From NCBI RefSeq assembly GCF_040784935.1, contig NZ_CP160680.1:124001-188000 (forward strand): DNA of 64,000 nt, written 5' to 3'. The stretch is from Lewinella sp. LCG006. GTDB lineage: Bacteria; Bacteroidota; Bacteroidia; Chitinophagales; Saprospiraceae. Below the pieces are notes generated by a model. It was not told the origin of the DNA. It searched no databases and saw nothing but the letters and a program-made list of their open reading frames with translations. Position 1 is the first letter of the stretch; every line of letters starts with the position of its first letter. Shown here piece after piece: positions 26,024 through 35,646 of this stretch. The position numbers and the translations under genes were made by a program.

Positions 26024-26242
26024 ATTGTTATTGTTCTGGCACGAAGGTAGTTGGATTCTATGACAAATATTGTGTTTTGAGTTGGGCTTTAGCCAGCTAT
26101 CCCCTTTGGTGTGTTTTTATGCAAATCAACCGACACTATCTCCCCCCACTCTCCTCCACGACGCTTTTTTCTCATTAGCTTTGGTCTTGACAACCTAAAT
26201 CATCAACTATCTAGTATGACACTACGCAGTGGGCATAACGCT

Positions 26243-29200
26243 ATGCCATTCCTTAAATCGTTCTTTTTATTCCTGGTTTTAACGACCTTTTCCAGCGGTT
26301 TATCCGCCCAAATATGGGAGGATACCAACCCTTGGACGGTCCAGGAAGAAGCCACCTTCTCTTCGTTTAATTCCGAGCGAAGGATCATTCCTGATCGCTA
26401 CTTAACCTATCGGCTGAATGAGCAAACTTTGCGTCCTGTATTACGCAATGCGCCACTCCGCTTCAGCCCACAGGCTGCTGAGGAAGCAACCGTATTGCAA
26501 TTGCCGGTAGCCGACGGTAGCATGGAGCGTTTTCGAGTATGCTACGCACCAGTATTGGCACCGGGGCTGGCAGCACGTTTCCCCAACATCCGATCTTATG
26601 CAGGCATTGGCATCGATGATCCTACGGCCAGCGTACGGCTCGATCTTACGCCTGCCGGGTTTCACGCCATGATTCATTCGGCGCGGCACGGTACGGTTTA
26701 TATCGACCCTTACGCACAAGGCGATACCGAACACTACATTGTTTATTACAAAAAAGACTTCACCAAAGCCAATCAGAACTTTGCTTGTCTTACGGAAGAA
26801 GAGGTCGCGAAAGGCAGTAATGCAGCCCCACTGGATGATCCTGCTCGCAACTTGCTGCAAGGAGACTGCCGCTTACGCACCTACCGCTTAGCGCTGACCT
26901 GCACCGGGGAGTACGCTCAGTTTCACGGTGGCACCGTCGAGGGCGTTTTGGCCGCCATGAATACCTCAATGACCCGCGTCAACGGCGTTTTCGAGCGGGA
27001 TGTGAACGTGACAATGGAAATTGTCGAAAACAACGACCTCCTAATTTTCCTCGATACGGAAACCGACCCTTACGAGGATGGCAACCCTGGGCAAATGATT
27101 GGAGAATGCCATACACAATGTATAGACATTATCGGTAGCAACAACTTCGACATTGGCCACATTTTCAGTACCCAAGGCGGCGGGCTAGCGGGCTTGGGTG
27201 TCATCTGCTCCCCCAATCGCAAGGGCAACGGCGTGACCGGCATCAACAACCCCGTTGGAGACCCCTTTGACATTGATTACGTCGCCCACGAGATGGGCCA
27301 CCAGTTTGGCGCTGGACATACGCAGAACAACGATTGCAACCGTAGCGGCTTCTCGGCCATGGAGCCCGGAAGTGCTTCTACCATCATGGGTTATGCAGGA
27401 ATTTGTTCCCCCAACGTACAATCCAATAGTGATGATTACTTCCACGCCATCAGCATTCAGCAGATGTCCAATTACATCAATAACAATGAAGGCAACAATT
27501 GTGCGGTTTTCACCGAAACCGGGAACAACCCTCCTACGGTAGTTGAACTAAACAACTACATCCTGCCCATCGCTACGCCATTCCGGCTGACCGCTATTGG
27601 GGAAGATCTCGACGGCGATGCGCTCACTTACTGCTGGGAACAGATGGACAACGAAGTAGGTGACATGCCGCCTCAACCTACCAATACCCAAGGGCCCGTT
27701 TTTCGTAGCTTCGACCCTACAGAAAGCCCTACCCGCTATTTCCCACGCCTGAACGACTTGCTCGCCGGAACCGACAACGGATGGGAGTCGCTACCAGCGG
27801 TAAGCCGTGCCATGAGCTTTCGCGTAACCTTACGTGACAATAACCTAGGCAGCGGCTGCACCATTGAAGACGACCTGGAACTGACCTTCACGGAAGCTGC
27901 CGGCCCCTTTGTTGTACAAAACCCTAACGAACCCGTAGCATGGGTGATCGGACAAATGGAAACCGTCACCTGGGATGTGGCCAACACCGATGCCGCTCCG
28001 GTCAGCTGTGCAGTAGTAGATATCCTGCTGTCGCTGGACGGTGGCTTTACCTATCCCATTACGCTGGCTAGCCAAGTGCCAAACAACGGCAACTACGCGC
28101 TGCAAGTTCCCAACCAGGTGACCACCATGGCCCGCGTGATGGTCGTCTGTTCTGACAACGTCTTTTTCGACATTTCAGATGAAAACTTTTCCATCAGCGA
28201 ACCCACAGAACCGACCTTTATTATCGAAGTGTCTCCTCTTAGTCTAGAGGTTTGTAATGACGTGGAAACGGTTGACTATGAACTTGACCTGACGCCCTTT
28301 GTGGGCTTTGACCAAATCGTAAACCTGAGCGCAACCGGCGTACCGGTCAATGCAACGGCGACTTTCTCCGACAATGACATTTTGCCTACAGCAAGCTCTA
28401 CCCTTACCATTAGCAACCTGATGGAGGTAGCCGGTGGTGTCTATGAGATCATGCTTAATGGTACGACAGACTCCATCAGCATTGATCGCTCGGTGGAGTT
28501 GACCGTCGTCAGCGGTACACTCGACGATTTGGCACTGTCTCTGCCTGTAGACGGCGCAATTGCTCAGGAAGCCAATACCTTATTGACATGGGAGCTCCTC
28601 CCCTCTGCCAGTGGCTACTTTGTTGAGATTGCCACCAACCCTGCCTTCGGTGCAACGGTGATAGAAACGGCCACCTTAGACCAAAATATCAATACCTATC
28701 AGCCACAAAACCTCCTTCCGAGTACCGTCTACTATTGGCGAATTGCGGCCGATAATTTATGTGGGCGGGGTGCATCCTCGGCATTTTTTGCGTTCCAGAC
28801 CATAGGTAATGATTGCATCACCTACACCAGTGGTGATGTACCGGTGAACATATCCAACAATGATGTAGGCACCTTCTTTGCGACCATCAACATCCCGGAT
28901 GATTTGACCATCAATACCATGACGAGTAGTATGGAGGTTTCCCATACCTGGGTAGGCGACCTCAATGCAGTGCTGGAGTCGCCACAAGGCGTAACCATCA
29001 ATTTGTTTAACCAACCGGGCATTACTACCTCCAACTTCGGCTGTGATCAAGACAACCTGCTGCTGACCTTCGACGACGCGGCAGAGGATGATGCCTCCGT
29101 ACTGGATGCCACTTGCGGCAACGAGGGCGGCTACGCCATTAACGGAACTTTCCAACCTGTTGATCCGCTGGGCACTTATGCCGGCAGCTCTTCTCTGGGC

Positions 29201-30787
29201 GTTTGGACCTTGGCGATTACCGATAATTTCGATCAGGATGGTGGTCAATTGGAAAGCTGGAGCCTGGACATTTGTTTAGGCCATCCACCAGTTGTAGCCC
29301 CTACCCTGGTCAACAATATTTTCGTTCTGGAAGCTGGCACTACAGCGAGCATTCCAAACAGTCACTTGCTGGCGAACCTGCCCGGAGAAGACGCGGCCAC
29401 TATGGTTTTTACGCTACTTAGCCTGCCCGCAGAAGGCACCTTGATGCTTGATGAGGCTCCCGTTGCGGTTGGAGTTTCCTTTACCCAAGCCGACATCAAC
29501 GATGGACGCCTGGTTTACACCAATACCAACCTTGACGCTACGCAAGACGACTTCCGCTTTAGCCTAATCGCCCCTAATGGTGGCTGGATACCCAACGAGA
29601 CTTTTACCATCCAGTTTGGGACGAGCACTTTGGTTGGTGCTTCTTACGTAAGCGAAATTATCGTGTGCGCCGGCGACACCGATGGACAGATCACCGTCAA
29701 CGCTACGGGGCCCGATGCGCCCTTTACTTACAGCCTGGATGGAGAGAGCTTTCAGATCTCTAACGTCTTTACGGAATTGGCCGCAGGTACCTACCTGGTG
29801 ACGGTCATGGATGCTCTTGGAAACACCGTGCTCACCAATACAGTAGAGCTGGCAACGGGTACGAGTATCATTGTAGCAGCCATGGCCACTGATAATACCA
29901 TCAATGTGACATCTACGGGAGGTTCAGGAATGCTGACTTACAGCATTGATGGCGAGAACTTTCAATCGGAAAATGAGTTCGCTGATTTGCCCAACGGCAC
30001 TTATGAAATTACCGTCATGGACGAAAATGGCTGTATCGGCACCTCCTCTCCGATTACGATCAACCTCATCCAAAGTGCGACCATCGCTACGACAAGCCCC
30101 GATTGTACCGACAATGAAAACGGTGTACTGATCATCACGGACGTGGTGGGCGGAGAAAGCCCTTACCAGTACAGTATCGACGGTGAAGTGTTTAGCGACA
30201 ACAATACTTTTGAAGGCTTATCAGCAGGTTTCTATCCAGTAAGCATCATGGATGCGCAGGGCAATATCTTTATTGCAGGGATTTTCTCAGTAGAAGATGC
30301 GCCGGAGATAGTCCTTGCTATCGAAGTGATCGAAAACACCATAATGGCAGCGGCTACTGGCGGCACCGGCGAGTTGATGTACAGCATCGATGGCGGACTG
30401 AGCTTTCAAGACAGCGGCACCTTTGCCGATTTACCCGATGGCGAATACATCATTATCGCGGTGGATGCGAATGATTGCACCGTCAGTTCGGAAGTGATCA
30501 CGATCGACATCGTTGGCGTCGCAAATCTGGCTTTCGATTTGCACTTTAGCCTGTATCCCAACCCCGTCAGTACCCAGCTTACCCTGGAGCTACAATCACC
30601 TACCGCACGGGATATTCGTATCCTGGTGTATGATGTAGCTGGTCGTTTGCTACTGGAACAAAGCGTCATTAAACCCGGTGATTATCTGAAAACCACGATC
30701 GATGTACAACACTTACCAGCCGGAAGCTACGAAGTGATCGTTTCCGATAACGAAAGCAAAGGCAGGAGTCGTTTCGTAAAAATGTAG
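26243..30787 (+). CDS. T9SS-secreted metzincin protease, multidomain
   Basis: 1514 aa from the ATG at 26243 (signal peptide MPFLKSFFLFLVLTTFSSGL); an ATG at 26216 is possible. The zinc motif HEMGHQFGAGH is at 349-359 and the Met-turn IMGYAG near 381, a reprolysin-like (M12B) metzincin. Downstream are Ig-like modules, a fibronectin-like segment (YFVEIATNPAFG, TVYYWRIAADNLCG), a proprotein-convertase P-domain (WVGDLNAVLESP, GVWTLAITDNFDQDGG), a CSPG/cadherin-like module, at least four SprB-like repeats (YSLDGESFQ, YSIDGENFQ, YSIDGEVFS, YSIDGGLSF), and a T9SS sorting domain (LYPNPVSTQLTLEL to RFVKM). It probably acts as an exported surface protease. An unusually rich domain set. Confidence 0.9.
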   Translation: MPFLKSFFLFLVLTTFSSGLSAQIWEDTNPWTVQEEATFSSFNSERRIIPDRYLTYRLNEQTLRPVLRNAPLRFSPQAAEEATVLQLPVADGSMERFRVCYAPVLAPGLAARFPNIRSYAGIGIDDPTASVRLDLTPAGFHAMIHSARHGTVYIDPYAQGDTEHYIVYYKKDFTKANQNFACLTEEEVAKGSNAAPLDDPARNLLQGDCRLRTYRLALTCTGEYAQFHGGTVEGVLAAMNTSMTRVNGVFERDVNVTMEIVENNDLLIFLDTETDPYEDGNPGQMIGECHTQCIDIIGSNNFDIGHIFSTQGGGLAGLGVICSPNRKGNGVTGINNPVGDPFDIDYVAHEMGHQFGAGHTQNNDCNRSGFSAMEPGSASTIMGYAGICSPNVQSNSDDYFHAISIQQMSNYINNNEGNNCAVFTETGNNPPTVVELNNYILPIATPFRLTAIGEDLDGDALTYCWEQMDNEVGDMPPQPTNTQGPVFRSFDPTESPTRYFPRLNDLLAGTDNGWESLPAVSRAMSFRVTLRDNNLGSGCTIEDDLELTFTEAAGPFVVQNPNEPVAWVIGQMETVTWDVANTDAAPVSCAVVDILLSLDGGFTYPITLASQVPNNGNYALQVPNQVTTMARVMVVCSDNVFFDISDENFSISEPTEPTFIIEVSPLSLEVCNDVETVDYELDLTPFVGFDQIVNLSATGVPVNATATFSDNDILPTASSTLTISNLMEVAGGVYEIMLNGTTDSISIDRSVELTVVSGTLDDLALSLPVDGAIAQEANTLLTWELLPSASGYFVEIATNPAFGATVIETATLDQNINTYQPQNLLPSTVYYWRIAADNLCGRGASSAFFAFQTIGNDCITYTSGDVPVNISNNDVGTFFATINIPDDLTINTMTSSMEVSHTWVGDLNAVLESPQGVTINLFNQPGITTSNFGCDQDNLLLTFDDAAEDDASVLDATCGNEGGYAINGTFQPVDPLGTYAGSSSLGVWTLAITDNFDQDGGQLESWSLDICLGHPPVVAPTLVNNIFVLEAGTTASIPNSHLLANLPGEDAATMVFTLLSLPAEGTLMLDEAPVAVGVSFTQADINDGRLVYTNTNLDATQDDFRFSLIAPNGGWIPNETFTIQFGTSTLVGASYVSEIIVCAGDTDGQITVNATGPDAPFTYSLDGESFQISNVFTELAAGTYLVTVMDALGNTVLTNTVELATGTSIIVAAMATDNTINVTSTGGSGMLTYSIDGENFQSENEFADLPNGTYEITVMDENGCIGTSSPITINLIQSATIATTSPDCTDNENGVLIITDVVGGESPYQYSIDGEVFSDNNTFEGLSAGFYPVSIMDAQGNIFIAGIFSVEDAPEIVLAIEVIENTIMAAATGGTGELMYSIDGGLSFQDSGTFADLPDGEYIIIAVDANDCTVSSEVITIDIVGVANLAFDLHFSLYPNPVSTQLTLELQSPTARDIRILVYDVAGRLLLEQSVIKPGDYLKTTIDVQHLPAGSYEVIVSDNESKGRSRFVKM

Positions 30788-30814
30788 AAAAAGCTGGAGG
30801 CGATTTTTACAAGC

Positions 30815-30854
30815 AAGCGTTCCTTGGCTAATTGGCCGGGGAACGCTTTTTTTT
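30815..30854 (+). terminator. Rho-independent terminator of the protease gene
   Basis: Arms AAGCGTTCC (30815-30823) and GGAACGCTT (30840-30848) form a 9-bp stem followed by a T tract to 30854, 28 bp after the stop of the metzincin gene. Confidence 0.9.
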
Positions 30855-31052
30855 GTCAGAGCCCCTAACAATAACATTGATACCATCTCTTATTACGAAA
30901 CCAACCAAACGGATACGGATCTGCTGGTCTTCCAATATACTTATTCCGATTTTGATAGCACTGTCGAACTGAATTCGGCCTTGAATCCCGTTTATAACTA
31001 TTCTTTTAGCACCTATGATCCTTGGCTTGGCCTTGCATTTGTTAATGCATGA
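30855..31052 (+). pseudogene. Orphan coding fragment without a start
   Basis: A 66-codon open stretch beginning directly at the terminator's T tract reads NIDTISYYETNQTDTDLLVF, then YTYSDFDSTVELN, and ends PWLGLAFVNA-stop. It has normal protein composition but no start codon, so it looks like the 3' remnant of a deleted gene. Family unknown. Confidence 0.5.
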
Positions 31053-31089
31053 CTTCTCTAAACTTAGTTAGACGCTAGTGCTTTTTGGT

Positions 31090-31803
31090 CTACTGTTTTT
31101 TACGACCTTTTATACCACTTGCACAACCATACAAATATTCTACATATTCCACTTCAAATCCATGATCCTTGAAAATCTCCAACACTCCCCTTGAGTTCTT
31201 GAATCTATTCGTGTATTCTCCTAGCATTTTATAGCTTTCTGGGTTTTTCAAAAACAACTCACCCAATATTGGTATCACCTTATTCAGATAAAACATGTAG
31301 AATATTTTCAACACCCTCATTCTGGGTTCAGATACATCAATTAGTGAAAATTTGCCTCCTGGGATCAGTAATCTATCAATCTCTTTAGCTAATTTTTTCA
31401 ATTGCTCTTCATTGAAGGTCTTCATACCGAACCCAGAGACCACATAATCCGCTTCTTCGTCTTCTATTCCATTGTCGAATACATTTTCTTTCCGGATTTC
31501 GATGTCATATCCTTCATATTTTCGTCTGTTTTTCTCCGCTCTTTTTATCATTTCGCTCGATATATCAAGCGCGATCAATTTCTTTACCCTCTTCTCTTTT
31601 GATAGAATATATTTCCAACACTCCCCCATTCCCGTCATCAGGTCGATTACAGTTGATTCTTCGCCGATTTCTATCTCATTTATAAACTTCCGTCGCCATC
31701 TTTCACTGAATCCAAATGATGTGATCACATTCATTAGCGAATAAGAACTACTCATATTATTGAATAATTCCTCTACATATTTTGGGTCGTAAATCTTTTC
31801 CAT
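31090..31803 (-). CDS. UbiE/COQ5-like methyltransferase, AT-rich
   Basis: 237 aa class I SAM-dependent methyltransferase. N-terminal FNNMSSSYSLMNVITSFGFS matches the UbiE family's opening motif; the SAM-binding loop is VIDLMTGMGECWKYI, the acidic end of strand 2 is ALDISSEMIKRAE, and VVSGFGMKTF plus LLIPGGKFSLIDVSEP follow. True menaquinone or ubiquinone methylases usually have D.ACGTGD-like loops, so this diverged member may act on another substrate. Codon usage and AT content are distinct from both neighbours, which suggests horizontal acquisition. Monocistronic. Confidence 0.78.
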   Translation of the reverse strand: MEKIYDPKYVEELFNNMSSSYSLMNVITSFGFSERWRRKFINEIEIGEESTVIDLMTGMGECWKYILSKEKRVKKLIALDISSEMIKRAEKNRRKYEGYDIEIRKENVFDNGIEDEEADYVVSGFGMKTFNEEQLKKLAKEIDRLLIPGGKFSLIDVSEPRMRVLKIFYMFYLNKVIPILGELFLKNPESYKMLGEYTNRFKNSRGVLEIFKDHGFEVEYVEYLYGCASGIKGRKKQ

Positions 31804-31869
31804 TTCATGAAGTTAGGTCTTTTGTTGACTATTTCTATATCTTCTTTTAGCCCTCCCATTTCAAAAACA

Positions 31870-33045
31870 TCACGCGTTGAACCTCCCCCGCAACAAACCC
31901 CATAAGCCCAGTAACGGCCCTACCGCCAACACTATAAACAAGTAAGCCGGTTCCACCTCCAACTGCAAATAGTTGAGCAACTGAATACTCAGAATGGTGA
32001 TCGCAAAACCAAGGCAATTGACAATCGTCAGAGCGGTACCTTTTTGCTCAGCGGGGGCATTTTGGGCCACCAGGGTAGAAAATTGCGGCGAGTCGGCCAC
32101 TACCATCATGCCCCAAAAAAACAGGAATAACACGAATACCTCCACAGGGGCATACAGAAAAAACAAAGGCGAAAGCAGGCAACATAAGCCCGAAAAGGCC
32201 AAAGCTACCGCCGCAACCTTGCGAGCTCCAACACGCAGCGATAAATAGCCACCCAACACGCAGGCCACACTCCCGACGCCAATAATCACAAAGGACAAAA
32301 CAGCAATGCTATAACTAGCCGCGGGGTGCAGCTCGCTATAAGCCAGCAAAGCAACCGGCACAAAGGCCCAAAAGGCATACAGCTCCCACATGTGGCCAAA
32401 GTACCCAAAGGCCGCTGCCCGGAAAGAGCGGTTGCTAAAGACCCTAAAAAATGCCCTTAGGTCGATCCCTTGTCCTGCTCGTCGGTGAGGACCATCTGGT
32501 ACCAACACCAGCATCAAGCCACCTCCCAACAACGCCAAGCCAGAGGTTGACAACAATACAAACCGCCAGGGCCACTCACCACTGAAAGCCTGCAACAAAT
32601 GCGGAAAAGCCGTCCCCAACACCAATGCACCCACCAAATATCCCAGCGATTTGCCCAGGCCCTGCGCGTAATAATCCGCCGCAATCTTCATCCCCACCGG
32701 GTAAATGCCCGCCAGACTGCACCCCATCAAAAACCGCAACAGCAGTAGCGTGAAGGGCGTATTGAAAGCACCAATAGAGACGATATTGAACAACGCCCCC
32801 AGCAAAGCACAGACAAAAAACACCCTTGCCGGCGAAAACCGATCGGCTATCGTCAGCAAAGCAAACAGCAAGGTACCCGTAATAAACCCAAACTGTACCG
32901 CAGAAGTAAGATCGCCCAATGCACTCACCGGCAAGGAGAAATCTATCACCAGATCGGCCATCACCGCATTACCAGCAAACCACAAGGAAGTACAGCAAAA
33001 CTGAGCAATTACAATGACGGGAAGGATGTGGCCAGGTATTTTCAT
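31870..33045 (-). CDS. MFS transporter
   Basis: 391 aa with about 12 hydrophobic segments and the usual central loop around residues 185-205 (VPDGPHRRAGQGIDLRAFFR). N-terminal segment HILPVIVIAQFCCTSLWFAG and the conserved DRFSPARVF loop after TM2 fit the major facilitator fold. It probably exports or imports a small molecule; the family (nitrate/cyanate-transporter-like or drug exporter) cannot be decided. A repeat cluster of the TCGGAAGT type lies directly upstream. Confidence 0.82.
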   Translation of the reverse strand: MKIPGHILPVIVIAQFCCTSLWFAGNAVMADLVIDFSLPVSALGDLTSAVQFGFITGTLLFALLTIADRFSPARVFFVCALLGALFNIVSIGAFNTPFTLLLLRFLMGCSLAGIYPVGMKIAADYYAQGLGKSLGYLVGALVLGTAFPHLLQAFSGEWPWRFVLLSTSGLALLGGGLMLVLVPDGPHRRAGQGIDLRAFFRVFSNRSFRAAAFGYFGHMWELYAFWAFVPVALLAYSELHPAASYSIAVLSFVIIGVGSVACVLGGYLSLRVGARKVAAVALAFSGLCCLLSPLFFLYAPVEVFVLFLFFWGMMVVADSPQFSTLVAQNAPAEQKGTALTIVNCLGFAITILSIQLLNYLQLEVEPAYLFIVLAVGPLLGLWGLLRGRFNA

Positions 33046-33154
33046 ACCTGCGAAAATAGGTGATTTTGAAATCGGAAGTGGGAAATCGGAAGTCGGAATT
33101 ATTTAGGAAGCACCAAAAAACGCTTATGTGTTCTTTTATGTACTTATATGGTTC

Positions 33155-33198
33155 AAAAAAAGGAACCGGAAGCAGCTAAAAGCTCTACTCCCGGTTCC
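33155..33198 (-). terminator. Rho-independent terminator
   Basis: On the minus strand, GGAACCGG (33198-33191) and CCGGTTCC (33169-33162) form an 8-bp stem, followed by a T tract (33161-33155). It lies about 115 bp after the DsrE-like gene. The flanks (33070-33102 and 33270-33297) are TCGGAAGT-type repeats in inverted arrangement. Confidence 0.75.
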
Positions 33199-33313
33199 TA
33201 TATCCGACTTTGTTTTGTTATGTTCATTTAGTGGCAGTGAACCAATTCAGCTTCGCGTGTCCTATTAATTCCGACTTCCCACCTCTGACTTCCGACTTTA
33301 TCAGCCTCTCCTT

Positions 33314-33793
33314 CTAGATGAAAATTACATGCGTCCCTTCTCCTTCGGCGCGTCCGTAAAAATCACCTACGGTGAGTACGCCGTCCAGGTCCTCGATAAG
33401 GTCTTTTTCTTCGAGGTCAAACATGTCCATAGCGAGCTTACAAGCCCACATTTTGGTGCCAGAAGCAGAAAGGATTTCCAGGAACTCGCCGATAGGAGGA
33501 ATATCCAAATCCTCAATCTTTTTCTTCATCATTTTGGTAGCCATCGCCTCCACACCAGGCAGTCCACCCAATACGCTGGGGATGTGCATCGCGGGGTTGC
33601 CTACCGTAGCTACGTGCAGATGCTCCAGCTTAGCCTTTTGGATAGCCTCCAAGCCGAAGAAGGTGAAGAAAATCTCAGATTCAATCCCTTCCATCCGAGC
33701 TCCATTGGCCAAAATAAAGCAGGCGTATACATTGTCTAAAGTCGCTTTAGACAAGATGAGCATCATCTTTTTGACTTTATGATTCTTTTGCAT
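33314..33793 (-). CDS. DsrE/DsrF-like sulfur-relay protein
   Basis: 159 aa from the ATG at 33793 (an upstream in-frame start at 33832 would add residues in a repeat-like sequence). The fold markers MMLILSKATLDNVYACFILA, MEGIESEIFFTFFGLEAI and MWACKLAMDMFDLEE place it in the DsrE/DsrF/DrsH-like family; Cys in the WACKLAM helix is the likely persulfide carrier. Such proteins pass sulfane sulfur between partners. The next two genes upstream are TusE/DsrC-like and SQR-like, so the three may form one sulfide-handling unit. Confidence 0.82.
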   Translation of the reverse strand: MQKNHKVKKMMLILSKATLDNVYACFILANGARMEGIESEIFFTFFGLEAIQKAKLEHLHVATVGNPAMHIPSVLGGLPGVEAMATKMMKKKIEDLDIPPIGEFLEILSASGTKMWACKLAMDMFDLEEKDLIEDLDGVLTVGDFYGRAEGEGTHVIFI

Positions 33794-33825
33794 GATTGTT
33801 TTTTTTAGTTGGCAAAACCTTTGGT

Positions 33826-33904
33826 TAGCCACTAAAGCACCAAAACACTAAAGTTCACAAAAATATATTCCGTGCTATTCCGTGCTTTAGTGCTTTCGTG
33901 GCTA
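33826..33904. repeat. TAGCCAC...GGCTA dispersed repeat, copy A
   Basis: 79 bp with imperfect terminal complementarity (TAGCCACTAAAGCAC and CACGAAAGCAC-type ends). Nearly the same sequence is inverted at 55411-55490. A shorter match lies at 50043-50082. Here it separates the DsrE-like and TusE-like genes. Confidence 0.75.
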
Positions 33905-33919
33905 TCCACGAAACGCTGA

Positions 33920-34231
33920 TTAGATACAACTCACCGGCTTAGGAATCCCCGCAATTCTGCTCGCTTTTTTCAAAGGTCCTTCGGGAAAGAGTTGGTAAAA
34001 GGCTTTGATATCCGTCACGCCACTCTTGCCTATTTTGCGGATCGTCAGCGGTAATTGCTGACGGTATTGATCCTGAAGATAGGCGATCACTTCCCAGTGC
34101 TGAGGGGTCATGGTGATACCTTCTTCCTTAGCAATCTCCTCGCCTACTTCTTTGGTCCATTCTTCGAGGTTCATCAGGTAGCCTTCTTCGTTACAAGCTA
34201 CATTGGTTCCAGCATATGTTTTCGTTGCCAT
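33920..34231 (-). CDS. tusE: TusE/DsrC-family sulfur-relay protein
   Basis: 103 aa, the family's usual length. Conserved segments: EEGYLMNLEEWTKEVGEEIA, ITMTPQHWEVIAYLQDQYRQ, LTIRKIGKSG and the C-terminal arm ending KPVSCI with a penultimate Cys. The second Cys about 11 residues earlier, present in dissimilatory DsrC, is absent, so this resembles TusE or a sulfur-trafficking DsrC variant that accepts a persulfide on one Cys. It sits between DsrE-like and SQR-like genes on the same strand. Just upstream (34238-34283) a GATTGTTGTTGGTGGATGG unit occurs twice in tandem. Confidence 0.85.
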   Translation of the reverse strand: MATKTYAGTNVACNEEGYLMNLEEWTKEVGEEIAKEEGITMTPQHWEVIAYLQDQYRQQLPLTIRKIGKSGVTDIKAFYQLFPEGPLKKASRIAGIPKPVSCI

Positions 34232-34284
34232 GGTATTGTTGATTGTTGTTGGTGGATGGTTGATTGTTGTTGTTGGTGGATGGT

Positions 34285-35535
34285 TTACCCTACGGGCACT
34301 GGCTCAATGTCTTTCCCAGCCGTCGCCATCGCGGAAGACACGAAGGGGATTGGTTTTCCGGTGATGAGCATATTCCAGTAAATCCAGCGGAATGCCAGCT
34401 TGCCCCAGTGGTTTACCTTGCTTTCTTTGAGGAGTTTCAGCGGGCCTACCCCGGGTAGTGGGAAGGTACCGGTCACTGGTTCCTGGTCGTAGTTGAAGTC
34501 GATCAGCAAGGCTTTGCCATTGCCTGTTTCCACAAAACAGTTGGCGTGGCCATCAAAGCTACCCTTCAGTTCTTCGCCAGCGATGTAGGCCAGGATGTTT
34601 TCCGTCAGGATTTCGGCTTCAAAGTGGGCCACAGACCCCGCCTTAGAAGCTGGCACATTGGTAGCATCGCCGATCACGAAGATGTTGTCCTTGACCAAAC
34701 TTTGCAGCGTCGCCTTGTCGGTGGGCACAAAGTTCAGGTCATCGCCGATACCAGAACGCTCGATCATTGGATTACCCATATTGGTGGGCACCGTCACCAG
34801 CAGGTCGTAATCTACTTCCTGGCCACCGTAATCATAGATTTTGCGTGCTTCACCATCTACCCGCTCAATGTTAAAATTGGGAACAATGCGAATGTTTTTC
34901 TGCTCCAGCAAGTAGTTCAGTTCCTTGGTCGCACGCGGCTTTGTGAAAGCACCATCCATTGGCGTCACAAAGGTGAGGTCTACCTTATCCCGCATGCCTT
35001 TGTTCTTGAAGAAAGAATCGGCCAGGAAAGCAAACTCTAGCGGAGCTACCGGACACTTGATGGGCATCTCACAGATGTGTACCACCATTTTACCTCCTTC
35101 CCAATCCATCAGTTTCTTACGCAGATTACTCGCGCCACTGAAGGTGTAAAAGTCGAATACGCTCTCTTGCCAGTGTTCGCCCAACATTCCCTCAATTTCT
35201 TGCGGCGCAATATCGGTGCCCGTAGCGATAATCAGCAAATCATAGTCCAGCACCTCACCATTACCCAGGTACACCTGGTTATCGTCCTTCGCAATCCGGT
35301 CGATGGGTTCGCGCACCAGCTTCACTCTTTTCGGAATAAACTGGTCGATAGACTTGACAATCTGCTCGGGTTGGTAAATGTCGAAAGGCACAAACAGGTA
35401 CCCAGGTTGGTAATAATGTGCTTTTTCCTTGTCGACAATTGTGATTTGCCATTCCTTGGTCGGCAGCTTCTTGCTCAGATGGTTGGCCATCATCGTTCCC
35501 GCAGTACCGGCACCTAAGATCAACAGGTTTTTCAT
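34285..35535 (-). CDS. Sulfide:quinone oxidoreductase-like flavoprotein
   Basis: 416 aa. FAD-binding GAGTAG at 8-13, VDKEKAHYYQPGYLFVP, IIATGTDIAPQ, and the second FAD motif FVIGDATNVPASKAGS near 286-301. Candidate redox cysteines are Cys161 in IKCPVAPLEF and Cys333 in HANCFVETG, in the positions SQRs use; Cys155 lies nearby. The tail FRWIYWNMLITGKPIPFV is amphipathic or membrane-seeking. The expected role is transfer of electrons from sulfide to menaquinone, leaving sulfane sulfur for the TusE- and DsrE-like carriers encoded next. The subtype of SQR is not certain. Confidence 0.82.
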   Translation of the reverse strand: MKNLLILGAGTAGTMMANHLSKKLPTKEWQITIVDKEKAHYYQPGYLFVPFDIYQPEQIVKSIDQFIPKRVKLVREPIDRIAKDDNQVYLGNGEVLDYDLLIIATGTDIAPQEIEGMLGEHWQESVFDFYTFSGASNLRKKLMDWEGGKMVVHICEMPIKCPVAPLEFAFLADSFFKNKGMRDKVDLTFVTPMDGAFTKPRATKELNYLLEQKNIRIVPNFNIERVDGEARKIYDYGGQEVDYDLLVTVPTNMGNPMIERSGIGDDLNFVPTDKATLQSLVKDNIFVIGDATNVPASKAGSVAHFEAEILTENILAYIAGEELKGSFDGHANCFVETGNGKALLIDFNYDQEPVTGTFPLPGVGPLKLLKESKVNHWGKLAFRWIYWNMLITGKPIPFVSSAMATAGKDIEPVPVG

Positions 35536-35646
35536 ATTGTTAGTTATCTAATTCCTAACAAAACTAGGTGATCCCAACGCCAGCGCCATTGATTTTCATC
35601 AACCAAACATGTGATTTTCATCATATTTCATAAAGCAGGCAAAAAA

